In this document: in pieces, positions 36,019 to 47,890 of the stretch | Layout: each line of letters begins with the position of its first letter | Numbering within the stretch: the stretch's first letter is position 1 | Assembly: GCA_008828725.1 (NCBI GenBank) | Contig: MEHQ01003403.1 | Location: 124,001-188,000, forward strand | Direction: 5' to 3' | Source: Saccharina japonica | Lineage: Eukaryota; Sar; Phaeophyceae; Laminariales; Laminariaceae | Length of the DNA: 64,000 nucleotides | Notes under the pieces: generated by a model | The model's database searches: none | The model's input: only the letters and a program-made list of their open reading frames with translations | What the model was told of the DNA's origin: nothing | Program-made: the position numbers and the translations under genes

Positions 36019-36784
36019 GTAAATGATACTGCACCTGGTCTGTGGTAACGGAACACCAGGAACCGTGTACTGAATGCCAGGAACCAGGTACTGAATACCA
36101 GGAACCTGGTACTGAATACTAGGCACTGGATATTTTTGGTGCTTCATAGTATTTAATAGTAGCTACGGGTGGATATATTACGTGGCGTGTGGCGTACCTT
36201 GGAGCGTAACAACCCGGTATAAATGCCACTAATAACTAATAACTAATAACTGCTGTTATACGTATGAGTAAGTAGTGTGTTGGAAGTGGAATATGTACTC
36301 GACTGTAATGTTTTTAATAGCAGAACACGGCGGCGAGAGAGGTTGAGTCAAGTACGAGTAGAGAGACATCGCACATCGAGAATCGAGACTCAAACGGCAA
36401 AAGCAAAAAAAAAACTCACACGTCGGACAGATCACTTCATGCTCTACAGCTCTACAGGCTACAGGCAGTACGTATATACGTATCTCAGGGCAGATAGATT
36501 CCTGATCTGTACCAGGTATGAATGAGCTACTCGTATTTAGTACTACTACCTGTAGCTCATATTGCCGGGTGGGGGTGGAAGCCGTGCGAGCTGCATGATC
36601 GAAACGGGAGTACGAGTAGCACATGTTTCCCGGGTTGGATCTGTACCTGGGATATCCTGCACAATACCAGGTACATGGTATTACGTATCATAACGGCAGA
36701 ATATACCAGGTATACCGGCATGATCTACTGTGGATTATCTGGATTATCTGGGTGATCTAGATCGTGATCTGTCCGATGTGTGGA

Positions 36785-37885
36785 AACCTCCGCAGATGCT
36801 CCCAGAGTACTTCATATTCATACTCGGGGTATACTCGAGTATCGAGAGTATACTCGGGTATCGAGAATATACTCGGGTATCAACAGTGTTTCAAACTGCG
36901 AGTACTGAGAGTATGTCAGTACTGAAGGCCGAAAAACTGCGAGTACCAGCTCGCGAGGACTTAACAGAGTAGCACAGATGCTCCGAGTATACTCGATACT
37001 CCGAGTATACTCGGAGTATCGAGTATTTTTCGTACTCCGAGTACGGAGAGTATTAGAGTACGGGTGACCTAAATACTCGGAGTACTCGGAGTATGAGCAG
37101 TACTGAAGGCCCAAATACACCGAGTACTGGGAGTATGAGCAGTACTTATACTCGAGTACAAGCAGTACTCGGAGTACAAACATCTAAATTACTCGGAGTA
37201 CTCCGAGTATCGAGAGTATTGGACACCGAAATACTGCGAGTACACAAGTACCTGAAGTATTTTTTTCTCGAGAATACTCTAATTATACTCCGAGGTAATG
37301 GGAGCATCTGTGAATTTTGAAATGCTATTAACGCCAGTCACATGCTTCCAGAACCCGGGAGGATTGACGGCCGAGTCTTTAAAATGATGCAAAGATGCTC
37401 CTAACGTACTTCACACTCCGAGTATACTCCGAGTATCGAGTACATTTCGTACTCCGAGTACTTAAGAGTAATAGAGTACTGGCGGCCTGAACACTCGGAG
37501 TACTTGGAGTATGAGCAGAACTGAAGCCCCAAATACTCGGAGTACAAGGAGTACCCGCAGTATCGAGAGTGTACATACCCGAAATACTCCGAGTAAGGCA
37601 GTATCCCGGAGTATCGAACCCCGGAATACTCCGAGTAGTACCTGAAGTATTTTATCTCCAATACTTTTTACTTTACTCCAAGGTACTCGGAGCATCTGCG
37701 CAGAGTAGTTTCCACCCAAACTACTCACAGCGAACATCGGCAGTACCCGCAAGTATTGAACCCCGACCTATCGGTACTTGAAGTACACAACAGACATAAT
37801 TCGTAGCAACGACCCGGGAACGAACAACGAGATACTCCCCGCCATGTATACGTATACTTAGTGGGAGCATCTGTGCACTCTTCGT
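36785..37885. repeat. TACTCGGAGTA palindrome-rich element cluster, copy 1
   Basis: Dozens of copies of TACTCGGAGTA and variants (TACTCCGAGTA, TACTCGAGTA), with the boundary word CACAGATGCTCCGAGTA or its inverse recurring at about 36972, 37305, 37388, 37690 and 37864. The non-repetitive interior (about 37320-37390, AACGCCAGTCACATGCTTCC and ACGGCCGAGTCTTTAAAATG) is shared in inverse with 47060-47140. Confidence 0.85.
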
Positions 37886-38889
37886 TCTTACTGCTGTACG
37901 TACAGTAGCTTCTTACGAGTATGGCACCAGAGTGCAGTCTATGATACGAACATACTCCTGCCTTCTATCTATGTCTGCAGCCTGCATGCAGTCTCCAAAA
38001 ACAAATGGAAGTCTGCATGGGGAACAGACCGCGTGCGTACTCGCCCCCACTCACTCTTCGTTCGTACGTAATACCAGGTACGTAATAGTCCTGGCACCGC
38101 TGCCATGATATGGCATGAACAACGCTGCTGCTGTATATATCAGGGTGATGTGTTACCAGCGGCGTGATAAGATGACCAGGTTCAAGGTTCAAACGACGTC
38201 TATTTAATAACTACCCGGTATTCAACAGCAGTCTTCGTCGCAGAATGGCTTGGAGCGTATGCAAAGCAACAGGCCTGTGCTGTCTTCTGTGCTGTGCTCC
38301 GTCGTTAGCGTGCTCGGCGGAGGTGCAAGACACTCAACGAAAAAACGGCACAGAGCGTAATCCTTGACAGGTGCTGAATATGTGCGTACTTGGAAAAATA
38401 ACGCACGAATTTTGATACGTATGAAATCGAAGTTGCCAAAATATTGTTGGTGAGGGTTGGTGGTCGGTGGGTCGATGAAAGTACGTACTCCTGTGCCAGG
38501 CGATCAACGTTTTTTGGAAGCCCGAGCGACAGGCGGAGGTTCACCAGGCCAGAGGGAGAACTCAAACTGCTGCCGCTGCTGTGCATATTTCGATGCCTAC
38601 GGGATGCATTCATTGACCTTGCTGCTCCTTTAAAATTGCATTGCCACATTGCCACATCGACACAAAAAGGAGAAAAATGGCTTTCACCGAAACACAAAAA
38701 ATCAGCAGAGTGCGAGTCTTGGCGAGGTCTTGGGTACGGGTACGTACTCGTTTGAGTACGACACGAAAACGAGTATGCCAAACAATTTGGATGCAATCCC
38801 ATCGCCCTTACGGGCGAGGTCACACGTCACACTACCTCCAGCGCCACTCAACCGATAGCAAGCCTCATCAGCCTGAAAAAACAACACAC

Positions 38890-39079
38890 CTTGTCTGTAA
38901 GATGGTGTCTGCGAGCGCCCGAAGTGACCTTGCCCCTGCCCCTGCCCCACGAACGAAGATGACTTTCGCTCCACGCTTGCGATAAGGTTCCTGTGTGTCA
39001 TTGTTGCTCCAACCCTCCCTTTTCCAGCCATTCTTCCCCCCACTTCAACCCCGGCGCGACTCAAGGATCTCAACGCCAT
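38890..39079 (-). CDS. Proposed first exon of the bL34 gene (targeting peptide)
   Basis: ATG at 39079 in a good context (AACATGG), 63 codons plus one base, donor CAAG|GTGTG after 38890. The start MALRSLSRAGVEVGGRMAGK is Arg/Ser/Ala-rich with one acidic residue in its first 20, which is typical of a mitochondrial presequence. The phase-1 end joins in frame to the bL34 exon at 32367, giving 224 residues. That requires a 6.5 kb intron, in line with the 3.8 and 4.2 kb introns of neighbouring genes. Phase agreement alone has a one-in-three chance, and a further exon could lie between. Confidence 0.45.
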
Positions 39080-41134
39080 GTTAATATAGCGTTCTTATCA
39101 GCCAGTGCGAGCGTGGGATACCAGAGGTGTGTCCGTGTGTCGGAGCTGAGAGATGGGGGCGTCAGACGAGTGCTCCGGGCGTCGCTCCTTGTTTAGCTTT
39201 CGGGGTGTCGTCGGTGTTCAAAGGAGGCTTTCGTTTGCGGGATTTGGGGTTTGGGGAAAATTAAGAACGTCGCTTTTTCGTGCAGGGGGGAGGGGTCAAG
39301 ACTGGCGCCCTAAAAAGCCGAAAACTCATACAAATCATACCAGGCATTGCAGGGGCAAGCCGCTGGAAAGAGAACAGTACGAGAACACTGTACTGTGTTT
39401 TGTTGTAATGTGTACATGAGGTGCCCATCGGCATGGTATGTGGTACGGCTCCCGCTGTTTGTGATGGCAGTGAGCGCGCCATGAGGGAAACAAAACGTGG
39501 TAGATATCGAGATCCCCACAAACAAGCACAGCACACAGCAGTATTAATAGCAGCAGCAGCAGCAGCAGCAGGCAGCTGGAGCAGCAGCAGCAGCAGTGAG
39601 TGAGTGAGGTTCATCAGGTTTACGAAAAGGTGCATACTGCTGTACTTCATCTCGTGCCTGATGTAGTGCATTCATTCGTGTTTACTGCTTGCGACGGGGT
39701 CGATCATGAGGTCCAAGTTAACTTACCCGATATCATATGCATATGATATACGAGTACCAGGTACCAGGTGTGCGTGCGTCATACGCAACCATTACGTGTA
39801 CGTAAGGTACCTGGTTGTACTCTTCAGGAAGCAGTGGGTTTCTCGCGCGCATGATGCACCTTTTACTATTATACTTGCACTGCTGTGCATTCCTATGTTG
39901 CCCAAACGAACACCTGTACTGCAAACAAATCCACACTAAACCCAAGTAGTAATGGCTCGGTCGTTTGTTTTTTTTTTGCCGAAAGTTGAAAGTTGTACTG
40001 TAGGTCGGTTTCGGTCGGTTTTTCGGGGTTTCCATATAGACATGTAGGCGTTATCGGTGTACGTCTGTAAAAAAACGAGTCGGTTTCTGGTTTCGGTCGG
40101 TTGTTAGCAACCGAAAAGCAGACCGAAAAATGGTCGGTTTCGGTCGGTTTTTGGCAACAAACCGAAAAACTGACCGAAAAATGGTTGGTTTCGGTCGGTT
40201 TTTGGCAACCGAAAAACCGACCGAAAAATTGTCGGTTTTGGTTAAAACCTGGCAAAGACGACGAGTTTCGAACAAAACGATCAAAAACATTATCGAAGTC
40301 ACAACAACTATGTAGCTACAGGCAGTTATTATATCCCATCGAGGCTTTGTGAGAGTTGTCGTGGCCATGTTGCCCTCACGGCTGACTTGTCTTGTTGTGC
40401 AGTAGTAGTCGAGCTGTGCGATGGACCTATGCAGGGTAATCTTCACAACCTACTATTAGTGTGAACACAGGTATACAACGCTACGGCAAACGGTGACCTT
40501 CTCTGGTTTGTAGCCGGTTTAAAAAATATGGTGCGTATTCCAGAACAATGTGTGCTTAAGACGATAAAACGTCGGCTCGACTCTCATATACCGAACTCGA
40601 TACATTTTGTTATATTGTTTATGACTGATGACATGGTTTGTTTTGGGAAAAATAGGCATGCCGTGCGAGACGTTACTTGAATTTAACGGAAATAGCAATC
40701 AATGCATGGGGCATTCTCGGTCGACCCTGACTCGCAAGCAAGCTCTGGCTGTATAGTTTTCTGGGCATAATGATATACCTTGAATAGCATTAACCATGCT
40801 TCGAAACGTGCGAACACGTATGTACGACAAGACAAGTAGCGGAAACGTGCAAGCTCCGAGAGAAAGACCATCGACAGCGACGCTGTCTTGGAAACCCGCA
40901 TTATCTCTGCGATAACGAACTCCGTACAAGTATACCGCAAATGAACGCCTTCCTCAAAACCCCAAACCCGAAATACGCGTATAACATATTATTAGTGAAA
41001 AACACATGCGGCAAACACGGTCCATCTAGCTATACACAAGAAACCTATCGTATATACAGGAGCGGTGACACCGAGCACCCCACCGCCCTCAAAAACACGT
41101 GCCACCCTGGAAAACCTTGTGACAAATTGAGGGG
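39080..41134. other. Intergenic region upstream of bL34 with a CGGTCGGTTTC repeat
   Basis: No exon was supported. CAG runs lie at 39548-39600. At about 39990-40245 there are four units containing GGTCGGTTTCGGTCGGTTTT and GGCAACCGAAAAAC, some inverted, so the stretch can fold. Confidence 0.6.
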
Positions 41135-44100
41135 TTATCCCTTGCCCGTTGGGTTTCCGTCAGTGTCGGGACTCGGCAAGCGCTTTTGAAATCGAATCAG
41201 GTCAACTTCGACATCCACGGAGTTGCGCTTGTGGAACTTGTAGGTCGCAGGGATATCAAAGCGGAGCTGCGCAAGGACGACAGCATCAACTCCCCACTGC
41301 TCCGCCTTCTTCAACAGGTGCTATGTAAGGAGAGCACAAGAAGGGCAGCAAACGGCAAAGAGAAAAGAGCAAGCAAAAGATGCATCATTATTAACAGCCG
41401 AATCTACCCCACAACGAAACATTTACCAGGTAGACTGTAAGTCTCGAAGGACTAAATGTAGTAGTCGAAGGATAAATCAAGCGAGGAAGTAACGATGGAT
41501 TCCCGTCACGTCCATCTGGCGGGTAGCAATGGCGTAGTGGGTACTCTGAGCTAACGCTACGCCTGGCGATTCAGTTTTTTCTAATGGTCCTAGCCAACCG
41601 AAGATATCAACCGAATACCGGTATATCAGAGATGAAACAAGCATACGTAGCGCGGGTACATGGCATGCGTGAGGGATTCAGAGCACCGAAGGTTGTTCCT
41701 CGATTACATGGCACGCATATCGTGACAGCGTAAAAAATAATCGTACCGTACATCTGTAGGCAGGCAGTAGCGAGAAATATGCTGGCTGTGTTCGTCCTCA
41801 TACCTTCCGGGTGGATGTCTTGTGCATGGAGTACACCGTCGACGCCACCTGGACGGGTTGGCAATATTTGGGCGATTGCGAGCTTGCTCAGTGTGATGAG
41901 AACACATGACCAATGACAGAGCCACCATAAAGTAAGTGGAGAACACGGTAGCATATCTACAGCAAACCCTCCACTGGTTGCTGATGTAATCGAAAGTTGC
42001 ATCGGCGTTGGAACTAACGTACAGTAGAGGGCGCTGTGTAGATACTATGTGGAAAATAACAGAGCGGGATCATCTCCCAAGCAACACGCGTCTCTTAAAG
42101 TCGCTCGCGAACGAGACCATCCTTGAGCATTGGTGAACAATGCAACGGCATTCACCCATGTCCATCTATGGTGCCGATTTCAGCCCCCGATTGCAGGAGA
42201 GCATCCTTTCTGGCGACATGGTTCACTAGTCTCACGACCTATCAGGGCTGGAGCAGAGACACGTAAAAGCAGCTGGCGCTGTGTAGAGACTGGGTAGAAC
42301 AAAAAATCCATGAACTAAATCTCTCAGAGCGCACAGGTGACCAACCTGCCTGTGTTTACACGTTTCATCCAAGCAAATCTGAATTTCCTGCATAAAACAA
42401 CACTTAAAACCCTAAAAATAACGTTAGTTGCATGTGTTGGCACTGTTGTCTTGAATTGCTATTGCCCTCCAAATACTAAAACAAAACCCTGGGTAGAGTT
42501 AGCTGGGTTGAACACCTTTTGGGGACACCGTAAGCCTTAAGCACACATATTATATCATCAATAAGCCAACCAAAACCCATCTAATCTCAAACGCAACGCT
42601 CTGAAACCACGGTTTCTCGCTTCGGGAGCAAGCGCCTTTGTAGTGGATTTGCTCCATGGCCTCGGTGCACCGCAACGCCAGTCTCTGAACAAGCGAGCTA
42701 CTCCTGTACTACGTACGAAGCATAAATAGAGTACTGGTGTACCGTTTAGCAATAATACGAGCATGACAGGCCGTACAATGCATCAATGCACACTGCAATT
42801 GCATACTTGTACCACACCTCCAAAGCGGTCTCCAGGAAGATGACGTCGATACCAGATCGCCGCGTGCCGAAAGGAGGGTTCATAAGTACCGTGTCGAATC
42901 GTCCTGAAGGAAAGCGGGACGGGGCACAATCCCCTTGAACAATTAATTAGTCACGTACACAGCATCGAAGTGTCGTCTACAATAGTCTCGAATCCAAGTC
43001 AAGGTATCTTGTACAACATGCAGGCTGTACCTGGTAGAGGCTGTTTTCAACGGTTAATACATTATCTGCAACACTTAATTCGTACATGCGTACCTGTATG
43101 TATTCGACGTACGTAGCGTTCTCTGGCACACACCGGTGACAGCCAGACGTATTGAAAGCCAAAAACTACACCCTCGTACTATGTACGTAATGCTGTAGTA
43201 CGAGACTTCGGTTCTCTTACGTACGTATGTACAAAGCCGGAACATTAGCTCGTCAAGAAGGAGCTGCAAAGCTGGAGAATGGGTTCCTTAAGAAGGAGCT
43301 GCTCTGACGCTACCAAAGTACTACACGTGAACGATTATTGGTACGTAGCTGTTTTGTGTGCCTCACCTGGCACGCATGGAATCTTCGAGACGTCGCAACA
43401 CACGAAGTCCATATCGATATCCATGTCCGCAGCGTTTTCAGCCGCAGTTGCGAGAGCTCCCTCATCGACATCCAGTCCGACAACAGTGCCGGCACCGAGG
43501 ATGCCTGCAGCAATGCCAAGCATACCCGTGCCACAGCCGAGGTCGAGCACAGCTCGCCCGTCGATGTCCCCAAACTCGAATTCGGCCGTGTACACCATTC
43601 GTGCAGCGAGATGGGCCGAGGTGCTGAAGTTCAAGAAGAGAGGAAGGCAGGGAAGGCATCCGAGTAAGGAAGGGCGGCGGTGGTATTTCCTTAGTCTTGA
43701 GCAGCTTTAGGTGTGTTTGCGAAGTACTGCAAGCACGGAGCGCAACTCACATCACAATCACAAGACCTTCCGAGCTGCACCCACATTTAGGTGACAAACC
43801 ACTTGGAAATGGAGTGTGATAGTTTTTTTAGCAACGTAGCGGTGCCATTCGGTCTCCCTCGTGAGAGTAGAATGGCCTATGTACGCGAGTACAGTCTATG
43901 TACAGTACGTACACAGCGCTTGGAGCCACGAGGAGACTCGATCGATCGACGACATGCTCGAATTAAATCACCGCGCAGTACGAACACCGGGCGCACCTAT
44001 ACTCCTGTAGTGTAACACTAAACCTGTACCAGGTACTCGTACAACAGGAGTATGCATGTGGTTGGATAACCCGAAGCTAGTTTGGTTTGTCTCGGCGTCC

Positions 44101-47100
44101 GCGCGTCCGCCTTCCCTCAATCTAACGATCGGCACGTACAGCAAGACACACAGCACCAGTACATACATATAATAACATTGCACAGATGCTCCGAGTACCT
44201 TGGAGTAAAGTAAGGAGTATTGGAGATAAAATATTGTTATTGCACGGCCAAGGAACGGGTTGGCGTGCTTATATTCCACAAGTGTATGTACTCGTAACCA
44301 TTTATGGGTTTTGATGTCTGACTTCGAGTATTTAGGTTTGTCACAAAAATCCGGATATTTTTTGGCCTAAATCGAATCTTATTTCTCCAAGTTTCCAGCC
44401 GACCCTTGGATAAATAATAAAAAAATGGAGTACATCATACAATCCGTTAGCTCGGATCTTGAAGGCATGATTTTGTCTTAAAAGTTGTGTACATGTGGTC
44501 CGCATATCGTAATTGTGGTCCGCGCTCGGAATGTTCTCGCAATTTTCTCGCTAGATGCAAAAGCGGCGCAGCCGCGTTTCTCGCCCGTTTGTGGTCCGTT
44601 TTTGGTCCGGTTTGGGTAAGGGTTAGGCTTAGGGTTAGGGTTGGGGGGTGGGTTGGGTCTACGCCCGTACCTTGATCCCACCAGGAAGTGCTTCCTAGCT
44701 CGCAAAGCAATGCGAGAAGTGAATAGCCCGCCGCTAGGAAGATCCGAGCTAACGAATTGTATAAGGGGCTCAAAAAATGTATCCATTTCGTCTCCCCGAA
44801 TTCAGAAAATAAATAATTAACTCTAATTAATTTTAGTATTGAATACCAGCATGAAATATCGAAATATCGAGAGATGGGCTTCCGAAGACAGAGCATCGCA
44901 GGAGCCGTATCAATATCATATCATATCATATGTGTTTCTTCCCTGAAGCTCACTCCAGAAATCTACGAGACCATCAGAAAACATGCAACGAACACCAACG
45001 AGGAACGAGGTCACAGCCCCGCCTAGAAGCACAAGCAGTAGCAGACGTTCCTGCGGCAGGTTCGCCGTGTACTGCTGTAGCTGTTAGTGATTGCTTCATC
45101 GGAGGCTTGCATCCGACATCAGCAATCACCACCACACCTCTCTCTCTCTTCTGCGCTGCTGCCTGCAGCTGTGCTTGCATAATGTACGTGCGACCTGTCG
45201 TGCGCCTGGCGCGAGCCGCGACAAATAATACTGTACCGGTATTGGGGCAAATCATTTTTGGTAATTTAGTCAAATGGTCACCATGTCCGATTTTGGATGT
45301 GAAGGCCTGAGTCCTGAGTTCGATCCTCACAGCGATGCATGCTTTATTTTTCGAACTTTTTTTGTAATGTACGTATGTATATAATAGAACCCAGACCCCA
45401 CATATATTAGACAGACAGCAAACAAAAACCAAGTGGATTTCTGAGGCTGGTGTGGTCGAGAGTTTCAGCCCTTTCTTCGGTGCATCCTTTTCTACTTCTT
45501 CTGCAAATATTATCCCACCACTACTGCTGTACGAGCACTGCTGCTGTGTCCCATGTGTTACGTGTGCGTGCGTGTGCGGTGTGCCGTGTGTCATAGACCT
45601 TCTTTATCTTGAGCGCTACAACAGTAAAATATTGACAAATATGATCAAATGTTTGGCGGGATCATGAACAAATTATCTCTTAAGAACGATCGAGTCAATA
45701 GTATTGGTTCCATCATATTTCCGAGTATGTTACATCCCCAAAAATGCAGGTGCAGGTCTACATTCATGTACAGTAATACGCAGATATTTCATGACGTCGT
45801 ATTTATTACCAGTATACAATATGATATGCGTATGATACAATATCGCATGTTGTTGTATTAATAGTAGATTATCGATTTGTCCTTGCGCCACTCCCCTAGG
45901 CACGTCCCGGAGGGGAACCTTGTAGATCATATTATTACGAGTGCTTTGTACCCGTATCATATATACATATGTGTCTCAGCCTGCCCAAGTGCATATTTTT
46001 GGAAAATCCGGTTTTCACCGTGGTCTGCCGTGGTCGGAAGGTGTAAAGTTTGGGTTCCACAATTATGTCAGGTCAAGCAAGGCAAACTTACGCTGTCGAA
46101 GGTATAGGGCCGAGTGTTTAACACTAAAACCTAGTAGAATGGCGTCAGTCCAGGGGCTGTCTGTCAAATGGTTCAAGGTGCTGTGTCGTGACATCTTTGT
46201 TTCGAGGACGGTGCTGAGGGGGAGAGAGGAGGGAGCTGAGGGGCAGAGAGGAGGGAAGCGTGGAAGGGAAGGGGCGGAGGGAGGGATGGAGAGAGGGAGG
46301 GACGGAAGGCGGGAGAGGGACAGGGCGAGCGAGGGAGGGTGGGAAGGAGGGAGGGAGGGAGGGAGCGAGAAAGCGAGACTGGGACTGAGGGGAAAGCCTT
46401 TGCCACCTGATCACTCCCAGCACAGAAAATTGCGTGACCCTGCCCAAACATTAATTTCATTAATCCGATCCCACTTGAAATTAGACACCGGCCTCGGGCT
46501 GCTGCTAGACCCGCCACTCCGCGACTGCTGCTGCTCGGCTCGCGGATGCTGGCAGCCAACCCTGACTACTTCACACACAGGGCACCCGATTAGGTATGGT
46601 TTTGACCATGACGATCGCCTCCTCGAGGGCTACCGACCTGTTCCGTGCGGCACGGGTGCAGCACTTTCGAAATAAATTTGTCCGTGGGGTACCCCAGACT
46701 GACACTCATCGGACAGACAGACAGTTTTTTTTAATCCGTTCCTGAGACCACAAGTTACACTTGTGGAACTTCAGGTACTTCGTGTACTCGGAGTATTTAG
46801 GGGTTCGATACTCCGGGATACTGCTCGTACTCGGAGTATTTCGGGTATGAATACTCTCGATACTGCTTATACTCGGAGTATTTCAGGGTCCGATACTGCC
46901 GGTACAATTGTACTCCGAGTATTTGGGGCTTCAGTACTGCTCATACTCCAAGTACTCCGAGTATTCAGGCCGCCAGTACTGCAACACTCTAAAGTACTCG
47001 GAGTACGAAATGTATTCGATACTCGGAGTATACTCTTGAGTGTGAAGTACGTTAGGAGCATCTTTTCAACATTTTAAAGACTCGGCCGTTATTCCTCCCA

Positions 47101-47890
47101 GGTTCTGGGAGCATGTGACTGGCGTTTATAGCATTTCAAAATTCATAGATGCTCCCATTACCTGCGAGTATAATTAGAGTATTTCAGAGAAAAAAATACT
47201 CCAGGTACTTTGTGTACTCGCAGTATTTTGGTGTTCAATACTCTCGATACTCGGAGTACTCCGAGTAATTTAGATGTTTGTACTCCGAGTACTGCTTGTA
47301 CTCGAGTAGAAGTACTACTCATACTCCCAGTACTCCGAGTATTTGGGCCTTCAGTACTGCTCATACTCCAAGTACTCCGAGTATTAAGGCCACCAGTACT
47401 CTATTACACTCAGTACTCGGAGTACGAAAAATACTCGATACTCCGAGTATACTCGGAGTATCGAGTATACTCGGAGCATCTGTGTAACATTGCATGTTTC
47501 AACTTTGGTACTCTGTTACGTGCAGAGTACCTATGGTATACATACACTTAGGGACCGGCAACAGAAAACCGTAGTTTAATATGCAGCTACAGCATGTCGC
47601 TGCGAACAGGGACTATTTATGCCTGCTTGTGGCCACGGGTCCTCCTTGAACAAGCGCACCGCTTCCATGCGACGAATGCTGCTGCTACGTACTGCTGCTG
47701 CTGCTGCTGCTGCTGCTGTGCTGCTTGTAGGTAGGTTGTTCTGAGTGTTGACTGCTATACATGTCAGTCAGGAGTGTTGCACAATGAATTCCTACCTGTA
47801 TTGCTCCAAGTCAATGTTGACATTGTCCGTGCCAAGGTCGCTGTACTTGGTCACGGGCTGCAACGCAGATTCTAGGTGTTTGAGCTTCAT
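41135..47890 (-). CDS. METTL5-like 18S rRNA adenine-N6 methyltransferase, five exons
   Basis: Exons are 47890-47796, 43623-43367, 42903-42818, 41848-41804 and 41320-41135. Junctions are GT-AG and in phase; 669 nt give 222 residues (human METTL5 has 209). The start MKLKHLESALQPV is the family N-terminus. The SAM-binding motif I is DLGCGTG (59-65), the acidic loop is GLDVDEGAL, and the catalytic motif is NPPF (126-129), followed by GT. YSMHKTSTR, RFDIPATYKFHK and VDVEVDLIRF complete the family pattern. METTL5 with TRMT112 places m6A on 18S rRNA. The usual LEQYPT before the domain reads LEQYST here, with the Ser codon split by the 4.2 kb intron 1. That intron holds TIR elements and a palindrome cluster. 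Confidence 0.95.
44180..44240. repeat. Fragment of the TACTCGGAGTA element family
   Basis: CACAGATGCTCCGAGTA followed by CTTGGAGTAAAGTAAGGAGT and TTGGAGATAAAATA, the same order as near 37640-37700. METTL5 intron 1. Confidence 0.7.
44437..44762. mobile_element. TIR element carrying telomere hexamers (second family)
   Basis: CGTTAGCTCGGATCTT at 44445 is matched perfectly by its inverse AAGATCCGAGCTAACG at 44739, and the match extends outward through ATACAAT/ATTGTAT with one mismatch, giving ends of about 24 bp. The interior has TTAGGG-type hexamers at about 44618-44642 and two copies of TTTGTGGTCCG-like sequence. No relation to 18917-19206 apart from the hexamers. Confidence 0.85.
46205..46380. 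repeat. (GGGA)n purine-only tract
   Basis: About 175 bases with almost only G and A on the plus strand (GGGAGGGAGGGAGGGAGGGA and variants). METTL5 intron 1, so the transcribed RNA is pyrimidine-rich. Confidence 0.93.
46757..47490. repeat. TACTCGGAGTA palindrome-rich element cluster, copy 2 (inverted)
   Basis: Same composition as 36785-37885 but in reverse orientation. The unique interior (ATTTTAAAGACTCGGCCGTT, GAGCATGTGACTGGCGTT) is the reverse complement of 37320-37385, and the end words GGAGCATCT(G/T) recur at 47051, 47145 and 47473. METTL5 intron 1. Confidence 0.85.
47691..47722. repeat. (CTG)n microsatellite
   Basis: About ten CTG triplets, roughly 75 bp downstream of the METTL5 exon 1 donor in transcription sense. 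Confidence 0.9.

Noticed and set aside
38480-38600. Protein-like minus-strand peptide LVNLRLSLGLPKNVDRL as a middle exon of the bL34 gene
   Set aside because: Every available acceptor leaves it out of phase with the proposed first exon, and I recognise no family.
45240-45345. Possible tRNA with TTAGTCAAATGGTC and GAGTTCGATCCTC boxes
   Set aside because: The stems do not pair into a cloverleaf; at best a tRNA-derived fragment.
45941-46675. 244-codon plus-strand open frame
   Set aside because: Most of it is translated GGGA repeat, it lies in METTL5 intron 1, and it has no recognisable domain.
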